Source of the DNA: an uncultured Bacteroidia bacterium
GTDB taxonomy: Bacteria > Bacteroidota > Bacteroidia > Bacteroidales > UBA932
Assembly (NCBI GenBank): GCA_902767465.1
Contig: CACXHM010000224.1
Coordinates: 1-5,361 of the forward strand
Reading direction: 5' to 3'
DNA: 5,361 nt
Shown one piece after another: positions 1-5,361 of the stretch (its first letter is position 1; each line of letters begins with the position of its first letter). Under the pieces are notes generated by a model that was given only the letters and a program-made list of their open reading frames with translations, did no database searches and was not told where the DNA came from. A program made the translations under genes and the position numbers.

Positions 1-2864
1 ACAATGTCTCCCTGGAGGAGTTTGTGACTGAACGTGAGGATTTTGAAATTGCGGACACATATACCGCGGTTTTTCCGGCTTCGGCAGCCATCGGATCTGC
101 CGGAAGCACCGATGTCGGTTTCCCTTCCCAGGTGAAGATTCTCCCGGGCTATGTCAAGGGCGCCCCTATGAAAGCTTCTGCCGGATCATCGGGAGAGTTC
201 GTATTCTCACATAGTTGTGCCTTTCTTCAGGTAGAATTCCCCGAAGACAGGCTTGCGGCCGGCAACCCGGGCGATATACAGTCCGTTACTTTTTCTTCGG
301 AAGGAACCGAAAGCATTTCCTTCGACTGCAGCGAGGCAGTTGACACGGAAGAACCTCTTTGGCTTCTTCTGCCGGCAAAAACTTATTCCGGATTCAATCT
401 CGCCTTCACCTTCCGTGACGGAAGTTCTTATAGCCTTGGCAATCCGGCGCAACTCACGCTTCAAGGCGGAGCGCTCACCCTTTCAGATCTCCTTACTCCC
501 TGGAAAGAATTCAGCGGTGGCAACGGTACTGCCGCAGATCCATACCGCATCGCCTGCGTTGCAGACCTGAAAGACATGACTGCAAAAATGAATGCCGATG
601 CCGATGGCACCTATACTTCCGCGCATTGGCAGCAGACAGCCGATATTGACATGTCGTCCGTGAGGGATTTTGTTCCCGTGAAGAATGTTTTCAAGGGCGT
701 TTACGACGGTGGCGGCCATAGAATAATAGGATTGCAGTTCCGTTGCTGGGATTCACCTGCTGGATTCTGGTACAGCGCGGAAGATGCTGAAATCAATGGT
801 TTTAATCTTGTTGATGCCAAAGTATATGGCAACGGATTCTGGCTTGGTGCCATAGTTGGAAGTGCGGTCTGCTCGACCATCTCCGGCTGTTCCGTGAGCG
901 GTGATGTCACCTGCAGCGCCAAGAAAGACTGGCCGGAGTGGTCAGAAAAGGGAATCTCTGCCGACAGGTTGAATTTTGGATTTGGCGGAGGACCTGTAGG
1001 CTATTCTGATGGCAGCAATATAAGTAATTGTACTTTCAGCGGCAGGATGATGGCATCCGGCAAGAGTGCCGGCGGTATTGTTTCTTTTGCCGATGGCGGA
1101 ACCGTTGTTGACGGGTGCAAGGTACTTGCCGGTTCCGAGGTTTATACCGGACATCATGGGGCCGGAGGCATAGCGGGGGCCCTGTCGGGTGATTCCGTTA
1201 TCCGCAACTGCGATACCGAAGGTGTGGTTGGCGCCTATGGCGGGTGGGCAGGAGGAGTCGTCGGCTTCATGCGCAACGGAACCGTTTCTTCATGCGTTGT
1301 GGGCTCGCACTCAGCTATCAACGGCAGGATGCAGAATTGCGGAGGTATAGCCGGATCCATGCAGCCTGCCTCTAACGGAACGGCCTCCGTTGATGCCTGC
1401 TCTGTTTATTGCGATATTTCGGGCCAGTACAGCATCGGCGGCATCACCGGATATATCGAAACCGATGGAACGGTCCGTATCAGCAACAGTGCCTATATCA
1501 AAGGAAATCTTTATTCTACGGGAGCCAATACAAGTTTTTATAACCTTGTTGCGGGAATTGCCGGATGGGTGCGCAGCGGCGATGCCGGCAAAGGCATCAC
1601 CATCCGCAACTGTGCGAGCATCCCTTCGAGCGTGCGCACTTCCACCCAGAACGGAGACACGGGCAATGCTTCCGCATACAGTATCGGCGGCACGGCCGGC
1701 CTGATCGGATACACCGGTTCTGCATCTACGGTGGTGGCCAACTGCTGGTCTTCCTTCAGCATGTCGCAGCTCCGGCATTGCTACCGCGAAGTAACTGCAA
1801 CGGCATATCCCCAGTACAAATGGTACGGTGGCCTATACGGGCGCAACACCAAAAATGTATCGCTCACTTCCTGCTATTACGATGACGGCATCCAGCCCCG
1901 TGACGTGGAAGATGTTGTTGATGCCGCCGAATGTAAGGCAATGAGCGTGCAGCAGATGACAGACGGGACTTTGCTCGCTGCGCTCAACTCGGGACTTTCC
2001 GACGGAGATGCCCAGTGGGTGGCCGGTTCCGACGGATGGCCTCTCCTTTCAGTTAGCATCGCCGATCCGGATCCCGTACCTGCCAGACAGATCCGCGTAA
2101 GCGTGATAGGGGATTCCATCTCAACCTTCTCAGGGTATCTGCCCGGTGGTTATCACTACCATTATCCCGCCACCGACGGCAGCCTGGTAAACGTGAGTGA
2201 CACATATTGGTACAGGCTGATTTACAAAAAGATGCACAATGCGGTGCTGGATGTGAACATGGCTTATTCAGCCACAACGGTCACCCGTAAGACCGACCCG
2301 GCGCTTGCGTCCAATTACACGTTCGAAAACTCTTTCAGCGAACGTTATGTCCGTCTTGGAGGTATCGGAAATCCGGATGTGGTCCTCATCCATGGCGGCA
2401 CCAACGACAGGGGCCTTACCAAGGGGGATCTTTTCCCTGGTTCAGGACTCCCCAAAACGGCACCTTCGCCCAAGGCTTCAGACCTTGCACCTCTCTTCGA
2501 GACAGCGGATGCCGCTACGACCCGTGAACAGATAGAAGCTTTGGACAACACCACTTTCTGCACGGCCTACATAAAGCTGATCCGCCTCATCATGCAACAA
2601 TATCCTGACTGCAAGATTGTCTGCATTATCGGTGACTGTGTCTATGACAATATTGAAGCGAGCACGCTCCTGATTGCCGAACATTATGGTGCAAAGTGCG
2701 TGAACCTGCTTCGTGTGAATGGCTACAACGATCAGGTGTATATGCCGAAGCATGATTACGACGGTCCGGGCAGCAATGGCTGTCACCCCGGCGTGAAGGC
2801 CATGCATTTCATTGCTGACAAGATTTATGATGAACTTGGACCCTGGATGGAGAATCAGATATGA
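1..2864 (+). CDS. Large secreted protein, 5'-partial: fimbrillin-like domain, GLUG/beta-helix repeats, C-terminal SGNH hydrolase
   Basis: The reading frame is already open at base 3 and ends at TGA 2862-2864. The GTG at 24 is an internal valine: seven in-frame codons precede it without a stop, and no signal peptide follows it. Residue numbers here count that GTG as 1. Residues 1 to about 155 resemble the second half of a Bacteroidales fimbrillin-like domain (VFP at 16-18, LPG at 40-42, then a LPAKTY strand). Residues 160-232 form the usual entry to a GLUG region: FSGGNG, DPYRI at 172, ADIDM at 206-210, FKGVYDGGGH at 223-232. Beta-helix repeats continue to about 622 and close with a MTDG...LN...W...DGWPLL segment (645-675). 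Residues 690-946 are an SGNH hydrolase domain. By alignment with the downstream paralogue, about 70 residues including the signal peptide are missing upstream. It is probably a surface protein with esterase-type activity; the substrate is unknown. Domain calls are by eye; the SGNH and GLUG calls are firm, the fimbrillin call moderate. Confidence 0.5.
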   Translation, partial: NVSLEEFVTEREDFEIADTYTAVFPASAAIGSAGSTDVGFPSQVKILPGYVKGAPMKASAGSSGEFVFSHSCAFLQVEFPEDRLAAGNPGDIQSVTFSSEGTESISFDCSEAVDTEEPLWLLLPAKTYSGFNLAFTFRDGSSYSLGNPAQLTLQGGALTLSDLLTPWKEFSGGNGTAADPYRIACVADLKDMTAKMNADADGTYTSAHWQQTADIDMSSVRDFVPVKNVFKGVYDGGGHRIIGLQFRCWDSPAGFWYSAEDAEINGFNLVDAKVYGNGFWLGAIVGSAVCSTISGCSVSGDVTCSAKKDWPEWSEKGISADRLNFGFGGGPVGYSDGSNISNCTFSGRMMASGKSAGGIVSFADGGTVVDGCKVLAGSEVYTGHHGAGGIAGALSGDSVIRNCDTEGVVGAYGGWAGGVVGFMRNGTVSSCVVGSHSAINGRMQNCGGIAGSMQPASNGTASVDACSVYCDISGQYSIGGITGYIETDGTVRISNSAYIKGNLYSTGANTSFYNLVAGIAGWVRSGDAGKGITIRNCASIPSSVRTSTQNGDTGNASAYSIGGTAGLIGYTGSASTVVANCWSSFSMSQLRHCYREVTATAYPQYKWYGGLYGRNTKNVSLTSCYYDDGIQPRDVEDVVDAAECKAMSVQQMTDGTLLAALNSGLSDGDAQWVAGSDGWPLLSVSIADPDPVPARQIRVSVIGDSISTFSGYLPGGYHYHYPATDGSLVNVSDTYWYRLIYKKMHNAVLDVNMAYSATTVTRKTDPALASNYTFENSFSERYVRLGGIGNPDVVLIHGGTNDRGLTKGDLFPGSGLPKTAPSPKASDLAPLFETADAATTREQIEALDNTTFCTAYIKLIRLIMQQYPDCKIVCIIGDCVYDNIEASTLLIAEHYGAKCVNLLRVNGYNDQVYMPKHDYDGPGSNGCHPGVKAMHFIADKIYDELGPWMENQI
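720..1889 (+). repeat. Protein-level GLUG/beta-helix repeat array in the first gene
   Basis: Residues about 233-622 consist of degenerate units built around a glycine-rich strand (GGIVS, GGIAG, GGVVG, GGIAG, GGITG, AGIAG, GGTAG, GGLYG) followed by a turn and a strand ending in Asn/Ser/Gly-Cys. The marker cysteine falls at residues 289, 336, 365, 396, 424, 459, 530, 574 and 617, with a serine taking its place at 489, giving a period of roughly 28-47 residues. This is the spacing expected for coils of a right-handed beta-helix with insertions. The DNA itself is not a near-identical tandem repeat, so the array is old and diverged. GLUG regions are common in bacterial surface proteins and usually act as elongated stalks or adhesive bodies; no binding specificity can be read from them. 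Confidence 0.5.
2091..2861 (+). other. SGNH/GDSL-type hydrolase domain (C-terminal domain of the first gene)
   Basis: Residues 690-946 of the first protein open with a beta strand and GDSIS (Ser698 the expected nucleophile), followed by TFSGYLPGGYHYHYP, a form seen in Bacteroidales SGNH hydrolases. Block II is NMAYSATTVTR, with Ala where an Asn/Ser-Gly is usual. Block III is GGTND at 791-795, with Asn794 the oxyanion-hole residue. Block V is NGCHPG, with His921 the expected catalytic base. The position three before His921 is Asn918, where the family usually has Asp; Asp911 and Asp913 lie close by. Members of this superfamily act mostly as carbohydrate or lipid esterases outside the cytoplasm. 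The Ser, block III Asn and His are intact, so activity is plausible, but the substrate cannot be told. Confidence 0.5.
2849..2864 (+). promoter_or_regulatory. ATGA stop/start overlap with an upstream GGAG
   Basis: The second gene's ATG (2861-2863) overlaps the first gene's TGA (2862-2864). A GGAG at 2849-2852 sits 8 bases before the ATG, inside the last codons of the first gene. The overlap points to translational coupling and a shared transcript. The GGAG may be incidental, because Bacteroidota ribosomes make little use of Shine-Dalgarno pairing and the bases also encode protein. The start is decided mainly by the lipoprotein signal peptide that follows immediately. Confidence 0.5.
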
Positions 2865-2926
2865 AAAAGATAGTTTTATTGGCGGTTGTTATGGCTGCCC
2901 TCTGTGCGTGCAACGGCAAAGAAGAA
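2861..2926 (+). other. Lipoprotein signal peptide with probable surface-export signal (second gene)
   Basis: The first 22 residues are MKK, a hydrophobic core (IVLLAVVMAAL), then C-A-C-N-G-K-E-E. Cys17 fits signal peptidase II cleavage, with Leu at -3 and Ala at -1; Cys at -2 is less usual. A K-E-E follows three residues after Cys17. In Bacteroidota, a Lys followed by two acidic residues just after the lipidated Cys is an established signal for flipping lipoproteins to the outer face of the outer membrane. This suggests the protein is exposed on the cell surface. Confidence 0.5.
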
Positions 2927-5361
2927 AAAACTCCCGATGAACCGGTCGTGCCTGAAGTTACGTCGGTAAGTATTCAAGCAAGCCTGGATGATTTTGCCTG
3001 GGCTGCAGGAGATAAAATCAGTGTACTCGAAAATGGTGCGAACCATGCCCTGGTCACATGGGACGAGGGCTCTTCTGCAGTTTTCTCGGGCGAGAGCCTG
3101 CCGGCGGAAGGGACACGCGCATTCGGGGTATTTCCATACAAAGAAGACTACAGCCTGAGTGCAACCGGGCTGAAAGTCGTGTTTCCGGCTGAATTGCCGC
3201 TGCTTCCGGGAGTGACTACCGGCGGAATCGCAGTCGCCCCTTATAATCCGGAGAAACTGGTGTTCAAATACATAAACTCTTTTGTTGAGTTTACGGTAAG
3301 CAGCGAGGATGCGAAGAGCGTTTCTGTAGTGTCAGATGCCGCTCATCCGCTTTCCGGAGATTTTCTGCTGCGGTTTGCCGATGACGGTGCAGTTGCAATG
3401 GTGGCTGGTTCGGAAGTATTCTCCGAGGTGGGTTTCGAAGCGGAGCCACTGCAGGGAACTTACCGGATTCCTGTGCCTGCAGGCCAGTATGACAGCCTCA
3501 AGGTAAGGTTTTCCTCCCCGGACGGAGCTGTTGAACGTGTGATGTACAATATCAGTCCGAAAGCGGGGGAGGTAATCCCTTTTGGAGTGATTGACGGCGG
3601 TGATGGTTGGATTCTCCCTCCTGCCATTGAAAGCCTTGGAAGCACTTCTTCCACCGTGGCTTTCACCTGGAGTGTGACCGGTTTCGAAGAACCTGTCCAA
3701 GATATTGCAGAGCCATGGACCGCAGCCGTTTATGCCGATGCTGCGTGCATGGAACTTGTTGCTTCGCAGGCCTTTACTAAAGATGACTGGATGACGCTTG
3801 GAGGTGTATCCATTTATGCCTATGCCGGGCCTTATTCTCCGAGAGTCGTATTCGGCGGGCTCCAGTCCGGGAAAGAGTACTGGTGCAAGGTTTGGCGTAC
3901 CGAATGTCCTGCTTCCGTGTCGAAAGTGCTGAGGTTCAGCACTGAGGACTTTTCTCCTGTAGCTGTCTCCGGCACAGTGGGTGTGGGAGAACTTGCGCTG
4001 AACGAAGATTTTTCAGAACTTGTTGCAGGTGATGACTTTCCGTTGTTTGCCCATGGAGCCCAATCCAAGGGTGCAGAGGACTTCTCTTCCACGAGACTTG
4101 AGCAGTGGACAATGACCGGCGTTGCATCTGCTCCAGGACATGTACGCCTCAGGGACGTGTCGTCGAAAATTACGACGGCTCCTTTGGATAACCTTGCTTC
4201 CAAGAGCGATGTCACCGTAAAGTTCAAGGTTTATCCCTACAAGGCTAAAGTGTTTGGCGACCTGGGCGGAAGCGTTAAAGTGATGCGCGAAAACAATGTG
4301 CTGAGCAACACTGCCTTCACGCTTGATGCCGCAGAACAGTGGCAGGAAATGGTTTTCGACCTTACTGTCCCCAAGGGTGCCCGCATTTCCATCAGCGGAA
4401 AGTTCTCGGTTGATGAATTGAGCGTGAAAGTGAATGCCGTCTATAATGACACAAAACTCTATTCCATAAGCAACGCTTCCGAACTGCAGTCGTTCCTCGA
4501 TTGCACCGATCTCTATGATGCTGCAGATGAAGCTGTTGTGCTGCAAAACGATATTGATCTTGCCGGAGTGACTCTCAAGCCGGGAGCGTTTTTTGCCGGA
4601 GTGCTTGACGGAGCAGGCAAGACAATACACAACTGGAAGACATCTTCTGCGCTTATAGGGAATCTGAGCGGCACGGTGAAAGACCTTAATATTGCTGCAG
4701 ACTGTTCTATGGAAATTTCTGCGAACGACGACTGTGCGTTCATTGCACTGGAGAACGGCGGAACCATCGAGAACTGCGTGAACAATGCGCCGATGGCTAG
4801 CGTTTCAGGTGCGGTGTTCGACAGGACCTCGGAGCGCTGTGTGGGAGCGATTGCGGCAGTATCTTCGGGAAAGGTTCTGAACTGCAGCAACACTGGGAAC
4901 ATCACCCTTGCTCCTGAATCGACATCGGCAGCTGTAACTTCGAATTATTTTATTGCAGCGCAGTATATTGGAGGTGTTGTCGGACGCGCGAAGAAGGGAA
5001 CCTCGAAGGCGGAAATCACCGGATGCACAAACAGCGGCACGGTGCGTTATAGCTGCGACGGTTTCATCGGAGGCAGGGCCTCGATGGGAGGAATCCTCGG
5101 CGGGACGGCGCCTGTTGTAGCCACCGCGCAGAATACCTGGGCGTGGGTGGACAACGTGATGGTGAGCTCGTGCGAGAACCATGGGGATGTGGTTTATTCC
5201 TATGACGTACAGAACGCATCGGCACTTAATGTGCTGAATATCGGCGGCGTAGCCGGATACGTAGAAGGCGGAGTAAAAGACAGCAAGAACAGCGGAGCGG
5301 TGAGCGTGAATACGCCGAAGCAGGAGACGACGGAGACGCGATATCTGCGCTGCTCGAAGGT
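2861..5361 (+). CDS. Large surface lipoprotein, 3'-partial: fimbrillin-like, FN3-like, jelly-roll-like and GLUG-like regions
   Basis: I translated this frame codon by codon from the ATG at 2861; it has no stop up to the window end, so at least 833 residues are encoded and the C terminus is missing. Residues 1-17 are a lipoprotein signal peptide with Cys17 as the lipidation site. Residues about 33-245 are fimbrillin-like: FAWAAGDKISVLE, then FGVFPY near 88-93, FP-x4-LPG ending at 117, LVFKYINSFVEFTV, and a RIPVPAGQYDSL strand. Residues about 253-364 look like an FN3-type domain (PPAIESLGSTSSTVAFTW, then LQSGKEYWCKV at 334-344). Residues about 381-528 resemble the jelly-roll-like domain common in Bacteroidota surface proteins, opening NEDFSELV and closing FSVDELSV. 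From about 532 a GLUG-like beta-helix begins (NDIDL at 563-567, FAGVLDGAGKTI at 578-589) and runs out of the window. It is probably an adhesin or scaffold partner of the upstream protein; no catalytic domain is visible so far. High confidence that it is a gene, moderate for domain names. Confidence 0.5.
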   Translation, partial: MKKIVLLAVVMAALCACNGKEEKTPDEPVVPEVTSVSIQASLDDFAWAAGDKISVLENGANHALVTWDEGSSAVFSGESLPAEGTRAFGVFPYKEDYSLSATGLKVVFPAELPLLPGVTTGGIAVAPYNPEKLVFKYINSFVEFTVSSEDAKSVSVVSDAAHPLSGDFLLRFADDGAVAMVAGSEVFSEVGFEAEPLQGTYRIPVPAGQYDSLKVRFSSPDGAVERVMYNISPKAGEVIPFGVIDGGDGWILPPAIESLGSTSSTVAFTWSVTGFEEPVQDIAEPWTAAVYADAACMELVASQAFTKDDWMTLGGVSIYAYAGPYSPRVVFGGLQSGKEYWCKVWRTECPASVSKVLRFSTEDFSPVAVSGTVGVGELALNEDFSELVAGDDFPLFAHGAQSKGAEDFSSTRLEQWTMTGVASAPGHVRLRDVSSKITTAPLDNLASKSDVTVKFKVYPYKAKVFGDLGGSVKVMRENNVLSNTAFTLDAAEQWQEMVFDLTVPKGARISISGKFSVDELSVKVNAVYNDTKLYSISNASELQSFLDCTDLYDAADEAVVLQNDIDLAGVTLKPGAFFAGVLDGAGKTIHNWKTSSALIGNLSGTVKDLNIAADCSMEISANDDCAFIALENGGTIENCVNNAPMASVSGAVFDRTSERCVGAIAAVSSGKVLNCSNTGNITLAPESTSAAVTSNYFIAAQYIGGVVGRAKKGTSKAEITGCTNSGTVRYSCDGFIGGRASMGGILGGTAPVVATAQNTWAWVDNVMVSSCENHGDVVYSYDVQNASALNVLNIGGVAGYVEGGVKDSKNSGAVSVNTPKQETTETRYLRCSK
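4652..5361 (+). repeat. Protein-level GLUG-like repeat array in the second gene, cut by the window end
   Basis: Residues about 598-833 of the second protein contain repeats of the form strand, (N/G/S)-C-x-N-x-G-x-V, glycine-rich strand. The marker cysteine is at residues 639, 675, 722 and 771, with serine replacing it at 808, so spacing is 36, 47, 49 and 37 residues. Glycine-rich strands between them read VGAIAAV, IGGVVGR, MGGILGG and IGGVAGY. This matches the repeat logic in the upstream gene, though the C-x-N-x-G form is a distinct sub-type. The array is still going at the last base, so its full length and any C-terminal domain are unknown. Confidence 0.5.

Noticed and set aside
24..26. GTG as the start codon of the first gene
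   Set aside because: The frame is open before it to the window edge, no signal peptide follows, and the encoded sequence begins in the middle of a fimbrillin-like domain. It is an internal valine.
1311..1778. A 155-codon open frame on the minus strand
   Set aside because: It lies within the GLUG repeat region of the first gene and has an arginine/alanine-rich, low-information translation typical of an antisense shadow.
720..1889. Possible CRISPR or DNA tandem repeat array
   Set aside because: The repetition is at protein level only. DNA units differ in length and sequence, with only short shared strings such as atcggcggc and ggaaccgtt, and no regular repeat-spacer pattern.
2840..2900. Promoter or terminator between the two genes
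   Set aside because: There is no intergenic space because the genes overlap by four bases, and no convincing hairpin plus T-run or Bacteroidota promoter motif is visible at the junction.
3332..3700. A minus-strand open frame of 122 codons that could be read as an antisense gene
   Set aside because: The + strand frame through this stretch is continuous and encodes the fimbrillin-like domain of the second gene; the minus-strand product has no recognisable feature.
4013..4630. A 205-codon open frame on the minus strand
   Set aside because: It lies wholly inside the second gene, opposite a well-supported coding frame with recognisable domains, and its translation shows no domain or signal. It is a codon-bias shadow.

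Overview
The window is a fragment of a Bacteroidota chromosome, most likely a gut-type member of the Bacteroidales. The evidence is the protein architecture: fimbrillin-like N-terminal domains, a lipoprotein signal followed by an acidic KEE stretch typical of surface lipoproteins in this phylum, an FN3-plus-jelly-roll middle section, and long GLUG-type beta-helix repeats. Base composition is roughly half G+C by eye. Genus cannot be decided from what is visible.

The whole window is coding on the + strand, apart from the first two bases, which are the end of a split codon. It holds two large genes, both cut by the window edges. Gene 1 (1-2864) enters already in frame, so its true start and signal peptide lie upstream. 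It reads as the end of a fimbrillin-like domain, a GLUG/beta-helix region, and a C-terminal SGNH (GDSL-type) hydrolase domain. Gene 2 (2861-5361) starts at an ATG that overlaps gene 1's stop codon in an ATGA and stays open to the last base, with 833 complete codons visible. It reads as a lipoprotein signal peptide, a fimbrillin-like domain, an FN3-like domain, a jelly-roll-like domain and a GLUG-like repeat region that runs out of the window.

The two proteins share recognisable sequence landmarks in their N-terminal domains (VFP, FP-x4-LPG, (F/L)VF, LPA/VPA-G/K-x-Y) and the same kind of cysteine-marked repeats. They look like distant paralogues that are co-transcribed and translationally coupled. 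The likely picture is a pair of large cell-surface proteins with adhesin-like or scaffold-like bodies, one carrying an esterase-type domain at its C terminus. The substrate, binding partner and biological process are not visible here. There are no RNA genes, CRISPR arrays, insertion sequences, promoters or terminators that I can support, and no gene-free stretch.

The points most worth a second look are the fusion of an SGNH domain to a fimbrillin/GLUG body, the non-canonical residues at two of its conserved blocks, and the shared architecture of the two coupled genes.

[Form note: the original features gave no confidence values; the 0.5 in each is a placeholder required by the schema, not an assessment.]
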